A DNA stretch of 64,000 bases from Pontibacter arcticus. GTDB taxonomy: Bacteria > Bacteroidota > Bacteroidia > Cytophagales > Hymenobacteraceae. Below, piece after piece: positions 24,455-32,150 of the stretch (position 1 is its first letter; each line of letters opens with the position of its first letter). The stretch covers positions 940,010 to 1,004,009 of the forward strand of contig NZ_QMDV01000002.1 in assembly GCF_003284895.1 (NCBI RefSeq). Reading direction: 5' to 3'. The notes beneath the pieces were generated by a model. It made no database searches and was not told the origin of the DNA. It was given only the letters and a program-made list of their open reading frames with translations. Both the position numbers and the translations under genes were made by a program.

Positions 24455-25584
24455 AGCGTTTTAAGGGTTCTGCCTTTCCAGGTGTAGCGGCCAAATAAGC
24501 CGGCCAGCGCCGTTACCAGCACATAAGGGATGTATACCAGTTGCAACGGAAGTATGTATAAATTATACTTCGGCTTGCCTAAAAAAGCCAGTATGCGGCT
24601 TAAAAATAAGAAATCCACCCCAAACTTGGCAACATATGCTAATATAAATAACCAATGCGTCAACCACCCGCCTATAACTGCAGGTATCGCCAGGAAAAGT
24701 AACAGGTTAACCATAAACACGGTTAAGGCCACTAACTGCACGTTCAGTTTGGTATAAGAGCGCCACTTACTGGCCCACCGTACCCGCTGGGAAATAAAGA
24801 TGCTCAGGGTTTTACGCGCGTTGGTATAAACTATCGCTTCAGCACTTTTCAGGAACGTGATCTTATCCAGATAGCGCTCGCTGAGCTTGTGAAGTATAAA
24901 TTCGTCGTCGCCGCTGGCTACGCCTTCGTTTCCTGCAAAGCCGTTAATTTCCTGAAAAGCTGCTTTTGTATAAGCGAGGTTCGCACCGTTGCACATGTTA
25001 GGTTTGCCGAGCGCAATGGAAGCCCCGCCTATTCCGATCAGGCTGGCAAACTCTACCAACTGCATTTTCTCGAACAGCGATGTTGTATCCTGGAAACTGA
25101 CCGGACCGCTGATAAAGACAGCTTGCTTAGTTTGGTAAGTATGCGCGAAAAGCGAAAGCCAGTTCGGCTGCACCCGGCAGTCGCCATCAGTAAATACAAG
25201 CAGTTCGCCGGTTGCCAGCTCCACTCCTTTCTGAACGGCAGCTTTCTTTAAGTATAACTTATCATAATCTTTCAACTGAAGCAACCGGATAGTTACACTT
25301 GCCTGGGCTGCAAAAGCCTGCACCAACGCTGCGGTTTCGTCCTCGGAATGATCATCTACCACCAGTACTTCAAACAGTTCTGTCGGGTATGATTGCAGCT
25401 CTAAATCCTGAAGCAAGGCGATGATGTTCGCTGATTCGTTCCGGACGGGGATAATAACGGATAGTTTTACCTCAGGCTGAAAAGCGGTTGGAAGTATGAT
25501 TTCCTGCAAATTATTCCAACTAGTTAATCTCCTGATGATCAGAAAGCTGTAAAGTATAACTACAAGTAAAAGTATAAAACTCAA
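24451..25584 (-). CDS. Family 2 glycosyltransferase, membrane-anchored (TTG start)
   Basis: An open frame reaches 25668, but that would overlap the upstream gene by 88 bases. A TTG codon at 25584 overlaps the upstream stop as TTGA and has AGGAG a few bases before it, so this start is preferred. The protein then begins with a membrane helix (LSFILLLVVILYSFLII). The GT-A domain follows: VKLSVIIPVRNESANIIALL, EVLVVDDHSEDET, LLVFTDGDCRVQPNW and SQRVRWASKWRSY (the QxxRW-type motif), plus C-terminal helices. The donor and acceptor are unknown. It is in the same operon as the flippase-like gene. Confidence 0.85.
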   Translation of the reverse strand: MSFILLLVVILYSFLIIRRLTSWNNLQEIILPTAFQPEVKLSVIIPVRNESANIIALLQDLELQSYPTELFEVLVVDDHSEDETAALVQAFAAQASVTIRLLQLKDYDKLYLKKAAVQKGVELATGELLVFTDGDCRVQPNWLSLFAHTYQTKQAVFISGPVSFQDTTSLFEKMQLVEFASLIGIGGASIALGKPNMCNGANLAYTKAAFQEINGFAGNEGVASGDDEFILHKLSERYLDKITFLKSAEAIVYTNARKTLSIFISQRVRWASKWRSYTKLNVQLVALTVFMVNLLLFLAIPAVIGGWLTHWLFILAYVAKFGVDFLFLSRILAFLGKPKYNLYILPLQLVYIPYVLVTALAGLFGRYTWKGRTLKTL

Positions 25585-26570
25585 GCGGCGGCTCCTTTCC
25601 TGTTTAAGCGTAACCTTAATACAAAGATAAGCCCCAGCACGCTTGGCACCAGTATGTTGAGCAACCACAAACTCAGGCTGGCGCTAAGCACCTGCAACCG
25701 TTCCTGATCCAGCAAACCAAACAAGTACATGGCAGATAATTCTCGAACGCCCAGGTCAGAAAGCAAACTGACAGAAGGCACCACGGATTTCAGAAAAAAA
25801 GTACCCGACACGCCACTTACATATTGCCACAGGTTCAGCTTCACTTCAAACATTACCAGCAGTAAAATAAACTGCGCCATAAAAACGCCATAACGCACCA
25901 GCGAAAGTAACAGCAACCGGGTAACTTCCCGGGAAGTATAATTTTTGATAACAGCGATGTACGGCACCAGTTTGCGGAGCGGTTTTATACTTGCCACCAG
26001 TGCCACCATGGCCCGCGCATGGAAAAGCAGCAGCAGCAACCCGATGCAAAGTATAACCAGCAAAACAACCACGCTCATACTTACACCCGGATATGATTGC
26101 CAGTAAAACGTAAAGATAAAGTATAAAAAACCGACGGAGCCAGCCAGCACAGTAGCCACCAACTGGCAGAATCGACCCATAAAAACGGCGCCTATACCTT
26201 GCAAATGCTGGTCGCTGTGCAGTTCTAAAACGCGGCCGGCATAATCACCGAGTTTATTTGGCGTTATAAAACCCAGCGTAAGGCCTACCATTACCGAACG
26301 ATATGCGCGCCAGTAAGAGATCGGTTCTATTTTACTTCCGAGCAGTTGCCATTTCATCGCCTCGATTCCCCAGTTAACAGGTATCAGCAGCGCTACAAGT
26401 ATAAACAACACACGCAACTCGCTCTGCAGCATTTTTCTAAGTATGGCTTCCCAGGTAAGAAAAGTATCAGGTGCCGTAAAAATAGTATGGTAAAGCAGGT
26501 AAAGTGTCAGCAGCAGCACAAAGGCTTTGCCGGCAAGCAAAAGGAATTTTTTAGAGAAGTTAATGTTCAA
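25581..26570 (-). CDS. Flippase-like integral membrane protein (LPG synthase TM region / UPF0104)
   Basis: 329 residues with about eight hydrophobic helices. The arrangement VGLTLGFITPNKLGDYAGRVLEL followed by GIGAVFMGRFCQLVATVLAGSVGFLYF is typical of the lysylphosphatidylglycerol-synthase transmembrane family, as is the SVVPSVSLLSDLGVRELSAMYLFG stretch. It lacks the aminoacyl-transferase domain of MprF, so lipid translocation or glycolipid handling is more likely than lysyl transfer. It is the first gene of the minus-strand envelope operon and starts only 26 bases from ruvC on the other strand. Confidence 0.82.
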   Translation of the reverse strand: MNINFSKKFLLLAGKAFVLLLTLYLLYHTIFTAPDTFLTWEAILRKMLQSELRVLFILVALLIPVNWGIEAMKWQLLGSKIEPISYWRAYRSVMVGLTLGFITPNKLGDYAGRVLELHSDQHLQGIGAVFMGRFCQLVATVLAGSVGFLYFIFTFYWQSYPGVSMSVVVLLVILCIGLLLLLFHARAMVALVASIKPLRKLVPYIAVIKNYTSREVTRLLLLSLVRYGVFMAQFILLLVMFEVKLNLWQYVSGVSGTFFLKSVVPSVSLLSDLGVRELSAMYLFGLLDQERLQVLSASLSLWLLNILVPSVLGLIFVLRLRLNRKGAAA

Positions 26571-26581
26571 GATAATTGTCT

Positions 26582-26589
26582 TATTTTTG
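26582..26589 (+). promoter_or_regulatory. -7 box of ruvC
   Basis: TATTTTTG is a perfect TAnnTTTG. It ends 7 nt before ATG 26597, so the transcript would have almost no leader and the upstream in-frame start (26576) would lie inside the promoter. Confidence 0.5.
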
Positions 26590-26596
26590 CAGCCTT

Positions 26597-27166
26597 ATGG
26601 TTTACTCTTCCGCGCTCCCTCCTAACAAACTGATTCTTGGCATTGACCCCGGCACCCAAGTAATGGGTTATGGGCTTATTGAAGTTACCGGATCAAAGGT
26701 AAAGGTTTTGCAGTATGGCGTCATCCACTTAAAAAGCTACAGCAACCACGCCATCAAGTTAAAGAAAATTTTTGACCGCATGATACAGCTCATCGACGAA
26801 TACCTGCCCGATGAGCTGGCTATCGAATCTCCTTTTTTTGGCGTGAACGTGCAAAGTATGCTGAAACTGGGTCGGGCACAGGGCGTTGCCATTGCAGCTG
26901 CGCTTTCTAGAGATATACCATATGTAGAGTATGCGCCCAAAAAAGTAAAACAATCTGTTACCGGAAATGGTAATGCTTCTAAGGAACAGGTGGCCAGTAT
27001 GCTGGTTCAGATCCTGAAAATACAGCCTGACCCGAAAATGTTTGATGCCACGGATGCCCTTTCGGTAGCACTTTGCCATCATTATCAGAAAGGAAACAAC
27101 GCTAAATCGGGCGCAAAATCCTGGAAAGGTTTCCTGACAGATAACCCGGACAGGGTCGCTAAGTAA
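26597..27166 (+). CDS. ruvC: Holliday junction resolvase RuvC
   Basis: 189 residues from ATG 26597; an in-frame start 21 bases upstream is less likely because it overlaps the -7 box. RuvC cuts four-way DNA junctions symmetrically with RuvAB during recombination. The four catalytic acids are visible: Asp17 in [14 protein letters not shown], Glu77 in LAIESPFFG, and Asp150/Asp153 in [30 protein letters not shown] is the conserved DNA-contact segment. It is divergent from the flippase-like gene. Confidence 0.96.
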   Translation: MVYSSALPPNKLILGIDPGTQVMGYGLIEVTGSKVKVLQYGVIHLKSYSNHAIKLKKIFDRMIQLIDEYLPDELAIESPFFGVNVQSMLKLGRAQGVAIAAALSRDIPYVEYAPKKVKQSVTGNGNASKEQVASMLVQILKIQPDPKMFDATDALSVALCHHYQKGNNAKSGAKSWKGFLTDNPDRVAK

Positions 27167-27322
27167 TTTTATTGAGTAAATAATCGATTGGAAGCATGTT
27201 TTAACAGGGTTTCCGGAAATACTCAGCTATTTATCCACTATTCACAAATTTGATTTGTAAGTTTACGTACTAGTTTGCATAACTTTTACTCCAGACAGCT
27301 TGCTCCAACATAACGACACCGA

Positions 27323-28102
27323 ATGCGCAGATATGTAACCACAAGAAGGCTCGACCGTGCTTTTCTTGAGCTTTATAGAATCTATTCATTTATAATACGC
27401 TTTTTTAAGGAAGCTTTTCTCCCTCCTTACGAATTCAAAGAAATTATAAAACAATGCTACGAAGTAGGCGTGCGCTCGCTGCCGCTTATTTCTGTAACCG
27501 GGTTTATCATCGGCATTGTCTTTACAAACCAGTCCCGGCCCTCTCTTTCAGAGTTTGGTGCAACCTCCTGGCTACCTTCCCTTATTTCAATTGCCATTGT
27601 GCGTGCGCTTGCTCCTTTGGTGACGGCTATTATTGCCGCTGGCCGTGTGGGCTCTAGTATCGGCGCTGAGCTGGGCTCGATGAAAGTAACTGAGCAAATA
27701 GATGCGATGGAAGTTTCGGGTACCAATCCGTTTAATTTCCTGGTGGTGAGCCGCGTTTTAGCCACTACTCTTATGATTCCGGCACTGATGATTTATACGA
27801 TGTTTGTGGCTTTGATGGGCGCTTACGTAAACGTACATCAGCACGAGTTAACCAGCCTTACCACCTATTTCGGTCAGGTTTTTAGTGCGATCTCGTTTCT
27901 GGATATTTTTTCATCGCTGATAAAATCCTTCATTTTTGGCTTTACTGTCGGGATGGTAGGTTGTTATAAAGGCTATTATTCTTCTAAAGGCACAGAAGGT
28001 GTGGGCAAAGCGGCCAACTCGGCTGTGGTAACTGCTATGTTCCTGGTGTTTATAGAAGAATTGCTTGCCATGCAGATCATTAACGCCATACGGGCCATGT
28101 AA
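27323..28102 (+). CDS. mlaE: Lipid ABC transporter permease, MlaE family
   Basis: 259 residues. The MlaE (DUF140) signatures are clear: GVRSLPLISVTGFIIGIVFTNQ, LGSMKVTEQIDAMEVSGTNPFNFLVVSRVLATTLMIP, and KSFIFGFTVGMVGCYKGYYSSKGTEGVGKAANSAVV. It is the membrane subunit of a Mla-type system that moves phospholipids between inner and outer membranes. The ATPase and MCE-domain genes follow without gaps. The outer parts MlaA, MlaB and MlaC are not in this window. Confidence 0.93.
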   Translation: MRRYVTTRRLDRAFLELYRIYSFIIRFFKEAFLPPYEFKEIIKQCYEVGVRSLPLISVTGFIIGIVFTNQSRPSLSEFGATSWLPSLISIAIVRALAPLVTAIIAAGRVGSSIGAELGSMKVTEQIDAMEVSGTNPFNFLVVSRVLATTLMIPALMIYTMFVALMGAYVNVHQHELTSLTTYFGQVFSAISFLDIFSSLIKSFIFGFTVGMVGCYKGYYSSKGTEGVGKAANSAVVTAMFLVFIEELLAMQIINAIRAM

Positions 28103-28112
28103 CCTGATCCAT

Positions 28113-28886
28113 ATGCACAAGGAAACTCCAAAAATAAATTATACTGATAAGGTTATCGAAATTAAAGGCCTTACCAAGTCTTTCGACGAGAATGACATAC
28201 TCCGTGGCGTAGACCTGGATTTGTATCGCGGCGAAAACCTGGTTGTGCTGGGTCGTTCCGGTACTGGTAAATCTGTTTTGATCAAGATCATTTCCGGATT
28301 GCTGCGGGCCGATGAAGGTATAGTAAACGTACTTGGCCAAAACGTAAGCAAATTAACCCCAAAAGAACTGCAACAACTGCGGTTAAAACTGGGTTTCTCT
28401 TTCCAGAACAGCGCCTTGTATGATAGTATGACAGTTGCTGAAAACCTGGAATTTCCGTTGGTGCGCCACCAGACAAACCTGACGCGCCGCGATATAAACC
28501 GGATTATTGATGTGGTGCTTGATGCCGTTGGGCTGGCACAATCCAGAGACCAGATGCCTTCGGAATTATCGGGTGGGCAGCGCAAACGTATCGGTATTGC
28601 CCGCACACTTATCCTGAAGCCGGAAATTATGCTTTACGATGAGCCTACCGCCGGCCTCGATCCAATTACCAGTATAGAGATCAACAAATTAATAAACGAA
28701 GTACAGCGAAGGTTTAAAACATCTTCCATCATTATTACCCACGACCTTACGTGCGCCCGTTCCGTAGGAGACCGACTGGTAATGCTCCTGGATGGGCAGT
28801 TTCAGCGGCAAGGTACGTTCGAAGAAGTTTTTGATACAGACGACGAACGCGTTCAATCTTTTTATAATTACAACTTTATAGACTAA
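28113..28886 (+). CDS. mlaF: Lipid ABC transporter ATPase, MlaF
   Basis: 257 residues from ATG 28113. The frame is open from 28065 inside mlaE, but that extension has no family similarity. Walker A is VLGRSGTGKSVLIKI, the Q-loop region FSFQNSALYDSMTV, the signature LSGGQRKRIGIART, Walker B IMLYDEPTAGLDP and the switch region IIITHDL. It energises MlaE-type lipid transport. It starts 10 bases after the mlaE stop, and the MCE gene starts immediately after its own stop. Confidence 0.93.
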   Translation: MHKETPKINYTDKVIEIKGLTKSFDENDILRGVDLDLYRGENLVVLGRSGTGKSVLIKIISGLLRADEGIVNVLGQNVSKLTPKELQQLRLKLGFSFQNSALYDSMTVAENLEFPLVRHQTNLTRRDINRIIDVVLDAVGLAQSRDQMPSELSGGQRKRIGIARTLILKPEIMLYDEPTAGLDPITSIEINKLINEVQRRFKTSSIIITHDLTCARSVGDRLVMLLDGQFQRQGTFEEVFDTDDERVQSFYNYNFID

Positions 28887-29888
28887 ATGAGTGCAGCAGA
28901 TAATAAGCGATCCATCATAGTTGGCATTTTTGTATTTCTGGCTATTGCCATTTTTATTGCCAGCGTGCTCATACTTGGCGGGCAACAGAAACGGTTTATC
29001 AAGAGCGTAGCCGTTACAGCCGTTTTTGATGATGTGGAAGGAATGAAGATCGGAAACAACGTATGGTTTTCCGGGGTGAAGATCGGAAACGTAAAGGATA
29101 TTCATTTTTATGGCACAGACCAGGTAGAAGTGGTGATGAACATCGAGGAAAGCTCCCAGAAGTATATCCGCAAAGATGCTATGGCCCGCATCAGTTCCGA
29201 AAGCTTAATCGGCAACAAGATCATCGAGATATTCGGCGGTTCGCAGCAGGCACCTGAAATTGCAAACGGCGACAGGCTAAAATCGCAGGCTAACCTGAAC
29301 ACCGATGATATCATGAAAACGCTGCAGGAAAACAACAAAAACTTTGTGGGCATTACCTCAAATATCAGCGAGCTGAGCGCACGGTTGGTAAAAGGAGAAG
29401 GAACGATGGGCGCTTTGCTGACAGACTCTACGCTGGCACTTAATTTTAAAGCAATGATCGCGAGCCTGGAACAAACATCGGCTAACACTGTTCGGGCTTC
29501 AAATGCACTAACGCAGTTTACCTCCAAATTAAACACAAAAGGTGGCCTCGCAAACGAGCTATTGACTGATACAGCGGTATTCAACCAGCTGCAAAGCTCC
29601 GTAGCCGAGATGCAGAAAGCAACCAAAGCCGCCAGCCAGATGGCTGCAAACCTACAGGAAACCAGTACCAAGTTAAACGATAACAACAACGCGGTGGGCG
29701 TTTTGCTGAACGACGAGAAATTTGCCAACCAGCTGCAAAGCACCATGCAAAACCTGGAAACCGGGTCTCAGAAACTGGATGAGAACATGAAAGCACTGCA
29801 ACAAAATTTTCTGCTGAGAGGATACTTTAAAAAGCAGGCAAAAGAGAACAAGAAGCTGCAGGAGCAACAGACGGATAGTATAAACTAA
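28887..29888 (+). CDS. mlaD: MCE domain protein, MlaD-like
   Basis: 333 residues. One N-terminal membrane helix (about 12-30: IVGIFVFLAIAIFIASVLIL) anchors it. The MCE domain follows with VTAVFDDVEGMKIGNNVWFSGVKIGNVKDIHF. A long helical tail of Ala-, Asn- and Gln-rich heptads (about 150-310) suggests a coiled coil. MCE proteins form hexameric rings that bind lipids in the periplasm. It is longer than E. coli MlaD (about 180 residues) because of the tail, as is usual in Bacteroidota. Confidence 0.9.
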   Translation: MSAADNKRSIIVGIFVFLAIAIFIASVLILGGQQKRFIKSVAVTAVFDDVEGMKIGNNVWFSGVKIGNVKDIHFYGTDQVEVVMNIEESSQKYIRKDAMARISSESLIGNKIIEIFGGSQQAPEIANGDRLKSQANLNTDDIMKTLQENNKNFVGITSNISELSARLVKGEGTMGALLTDSTLALNFKAMIASLEQTSANTVRASNALTQFTSKLNTKGGLANELLTDTAVFNQLQSSVAEMQKATKAASQMAANLQETSTKLNDNNNAVGVLLNDEKFANQLQSTMQNLETGSQKLDENMKALQQNFLLRGYFKKQAKENKKLQEQQTDSIN

Positions 29889-29901
29889 GATTTCCTTGAA
29901 T

Positions 29902-29942
29902 AACAAAAGGCCCGTATCTGCTACAGATACGGGCCTTTTGTT
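29902..29942. terminator. Terminator after the mla operon
   Basis: A 19-bp perfect stem (29902-29920 with 29924-29942) and a 3-nt loop, rich in GC at its centre with A/T tracts outside, can serve both convergent transcripts. Confidence 0.9.
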
Positions 29943-29947
29943 TTGAT

Positions 29948-29993
29948 AAAGTATAAACGTATGGATTAGCGTTACTCGGTTTTGCTATACTTT
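29948..29993. repeat. Inverted pair of the TATACTT word between convergent genes
   Basis: AAAGTATA (29948-29955) and TATACTTT (29986-29993) face each other across 30 nt, between the mla operon and the HIT gene. Confidence 0.5.
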
Positions 29994-30005
29994 GTTTTAA
30001 TAGAA

Positions 30006-30404
30006 TCAGCCGTTATAAGCTGCTTTAATCTTTGCTGCTGTTTCTTCAAACGCTTCTTTACTGAACTGCTGCTTGTTGGCAAAATTCATGTCCTGCATCT
30101 TGTTCAGCGGGATGAGGTGTACGTGCGCATGAGGCACTTCCAAGCCCACGACCGATATGCCTATTCGCTTGCAAGGTACCGCCTTCTCAATTGCAGCTGC
30201 TATTTTTTTGGCAAACGCCATCAAACCCAGGTACAAGGCATCATCCAAATCAAAGATATAATCGGTTTGCTGTTTCGGGATAACCAGCGTATGCCCTTTT
30301 GTAGTCGGGAACACATCCAGAAAAGCCAGGTAGTTTTCGTCCTCTGCAATTTTGTAAGCAGGGATTTCGCCGTTAACGATCTTTGTGAAAATGCTTGGTT
30401 CCAT
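30006..30404 (-). CDS. HIT family nucleotide hydrolase
   Basis: 132 residues of the histidine-triad superfamily. The catalytic motif HAHVHLIPL places His at 92, 94 and 96; FTKIVNGEIPAYKI and the phosphate-binding HTLVIPK are also typical. HINT-type proteins hydrolyse phosphoramidates of AMP; the physiological substrate here is unknown. It follows greA by four bases and probably shares its transcript. Confidence 0.93.
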   Translation of the reverse strand: MEPSIFTKIVNGEIPAYKIAEDENYLAFLDVFPTTKGHTLVIPKQQTDYIFDLDDALYLGLMAFAKKIAAAIEKAVPCKRIGISVVGLEVPHAHVHLIPLNKMQDMNFANKQQFSKEAFEETAAKIKAAYNG

Positions 30405-30408
30405 CAGC

Positions 30409-30882
30409 TTAGCGGCTTATTTCCAATACTTCAAATTCAATTTTACCAGCCGGGATCGTAATCTCTGCAATCTCACCAACCGATTTACCTAACAAGCCTT
30501 TCCCTATTGGCGACTTTACAGAAATCTTACCGGATGCCAGATCTGCTTCCTCTTCTGCTACCAACGTATAATCCATCACCATGTTATTTTTCAGGTTCTT
30601 GATCTTTACTTTGGAAAGTATAAGCGCTTTACTCAGATCCAGGTTCGTCTCATCTATCAGGCGGGCATTGCCTACTACTTCTTCCAACTTGGCAATCTTA
30701 AGCTCCAGGTGGCCTTGTGCGTCTTTGGCAGCATCATATTCTGCATTCTCGCTCAGGTCACCTTTATCACGCGCTTCTGCCAGTTGGCGGGCTACATGGG
30801 CACGGCCCTTGGTACGAAGTTCCTGCAACTCATCTTTCAGTTTCTGTAATCCTTCTGCCGTGTAATAAGAAATGTTGCTCAT
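30409..30882 (-). CDS. greA: Transcription elongation factor GreA
   Basis: 157 residues from ATG 30882 (MSNISYYTAEGLQKLKDEL); an upstream in-frame start at 30936 lies inside a hairpin and is not believed. The long antiparallel coiled coil (about 8-75) carries the conserved acidic tip (KGDLSENAEYDAAKDAQ). The C-terminal FKBP-like domain ends with SPIGKGLLGKSVGEIAEITIP. GreA rescues backtracked RNA polymerase by stimulating transcript cleavage. Confidence 0.95.
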   Translation of the reverse strand: MSNISYYTAEGLQKLKDELQELRTKGRAHVARQLAEARDKGDLSENAEYDAAKDAQGHLELKIAKLEEVVGNARLIDETNLDLSKALILSKVKIKNLKNNMVMDYTLVAEEEADLASGKISVKSPIGKGLLGKSVGEIAEITIPAGKIEFEVLEISR

Positions 30883-30910
30883 AATGTTTTTTACGTTTAA
30901 AACACAAAAA

Positions 30911-30950
30911 CAAAAAGAACGGTTATGGACATGCATAACCGTTCTTTTTG
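30911..30950 (-). terminator. Hairpin with T run upstream of greA
   Basis: A 16-bp stem (CAAAAAGAACGGTTAT at 30911-30926 with ATAACCGTTCTTTTTG at 30935-30950). On the minus strand it ends in T-rich sequence just before greA. It could be a true terminator or a greA attenuator. Confidence 0.65.
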
Positions 30951-31052
30951 CCTGATATGTAAATTTTATCTTAAATTCTTGTCTCTAGAATGGTCGCAGC
31001 GATTTGTCCGTTTAACAATTGCCTGCTCCTGCTAAGTTTTTTGTTTTTAAAA

Positions 31053-31068
31053 CCGGAGAAGGCTCCGG
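31053..31068 (-). terminator. Short GC hairpin with T run
   Basis: CCGGAG/CTCCGG with a 4-nt loop, followed by TTTT on the minus strand. It lies about 140 bases past the dehydrogenase stop. Confidence 0.45.
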
Positions 31069-31209
31069 CTAGTTTCCAACTTTAGCAAATATACTAAATT
31101 TTAGTATACCTGAAATACGGACCTCATTATTTTAATAACCGCATTAAGTAATACTTCCGTTACTGCCAATTTATACTTTAAAACAGGAAATGCAAGCCTA
31201 AAATACCTG

Positions 31210-32148
31210 TTAAATTAGCAATGCAGCTATTTTCTGAACGAGTACTTCGTTTATTCTGGAATAGGATTCAAAGGTCCAGCCGGCAATGTGCGGTGTAAGT
31301 ATAACGTTATTGGCAGCACTCAGGTATGCAAAATCTTCTTGCTGCGCTGGCGTTAAGGTTTGCAGCTTTTCGTTTTCGAGTACATCTAGCGCAGCGCCTT
31401 TTATACTTCCGTTTTGGAGTGCTTTAACCAGTGCGTGCTGGTCCACTACCTCGCCGCGTGAGGTATTCAGAAACCAGACAGGCTTCTTAAAACCTTCAAA
31501 AAAAGCAGCGTCTGCCAGCTTTGAGTTTTCAGGAATGTATGGGATGTGCATACTCACCACATCGGCTTCGGTTTGCAATTGTTCCAATGTCACGCACTCA
31601 ATTGGTTCGCATACTTTTTCGGGCGCAAAGCGGTCGTAGGCCATGATGCGGCAACTAAAACCGGAAAGCACTTGCGCAAAGCTCTGTCCCATATTTCCGA
31701 AACCGATAATGCCGACTGTTTTTCCGCTGAGTTCTTCGCCCCTGTTTTCTTCACGTAGCCATACTTTGTTTCGTACCTGCTTGTCGCTTCGGGTAATGTT
31801 CCGCAGCAAAGAGAGCAGCAAACCCAGCGTATGTTCGCCAACGGCCTGTTTGTTTCCTTCGTTAGCTCCGAGCAACGTTATACCTCTTGCTTCCAGCGCA
31901 GCCGCATCAATGTTATCGAGTCCGGCTCCTGCCCTTGCCACAAACCGGAGTTTATCAGCCAGCTTAATGGTATCTGCGCTAATCTGCATTTTGCTTCGCA
32001 CGATCAGGCCTTCAAAACCAACCAACGCCTCCTGTACTTCAGCTGGTTTTATACCTGGTCTGTAGTCTGCTTCCACGCCTATACGTTGGAGTAGCGGAAA
32101 CATACTTTCGTGCACTTCATCAATTATAAGAACCCGTGTAGCAGCCAT
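31210..32148 (-). CDS. D-2-hydroxyacid dehydrogenase (phosphoglycerate-dehydrogenase-like)
   Basis: 312 residues, NAD-dependent. It shows the substrate/nucleotide-domain layout of the family: FVARAGAGLDNIDAAALEARGI, the Rossmann motif VGIIGFGNMGQSFAQVL at about 144-160, catalytic Arg in FLNTSRGEVVDQHAL, Glu in LDVLENEKL and His in ILTPHIAGWTFES. There is no C-terminal ACT domain, so it resembles the short SerA-like enzymes of Bacteroidota that may make 3-phosphohydroxypyruvate for serine synthesis. The substrate is not proven. It starts two bases after the mgtE stop. Confidence 0.88.
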   Translation of the reverse strand: MAATRVLIIDEVHESMFPLLQRIGVEADYRPGIKPAEVQEALVGFEGLIVRSKMQISADTIKLADKLRFVARAGAGLDNIDAAALEARGITLLGANEGNKQAVGEHTLGLLLSLLRNITRSDKQVRNKVWLREENRGEELSGKTVGIIGFGNMGQSFAQVLSGFSCRIMAYDRFAPEKVCEPIECVTLEQLQTEADVVSMHIPYIPENSKLADAAFFEGFKKPVWFLNTSRGEVVDQHALVKALQNGSIKGAALDVLENEKLQTLTPAQQEDFAYLSAANNVILTPHIAGWTFESYSRINEVLVQKIAALLI

Positions 32149-32150
32149 AC

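Larger units (their letters stand above)
30911..31082 (-). ncRNA. Candidate small RNA upstream of greA
   Basis: A perfect minus-strand -7 box (TATATTTG, 31093-31086) with TTTC about 19 nt before it would start a transcript near 31080. It would pass through a 6-bp CCGGAG/CTCCGG hairpin and end at the 30911-30950 terminator, giving roughly 170 nt. It has no ORF and matches no RNA family I can name. It may instead be the greA leader. Confidence 0.3.
30883..31209. other. 327-base gap holding a -7 box and two hairpins on the minus strand
   Basis: No ORF is credible here. On the minus strand I see a perfect -7 box, a GC hairpin with a T run (31053-31068) and a second hairpin with a T run (30911-30950) before greA. 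The first hairpin could end the 2-hydroxyacid dehydrogenase message. Alternatively, the stretch may encode a small RNA. Confidence 0.5.

Noticed and set aside
29108..29746. A 212-codon minus-strand frame inside mlaD
   Set aside because: Shadow of the helical, Ala/Asn-rich MCE tail; Ser/Leu/Val-rich composition typical of an antisense frame.
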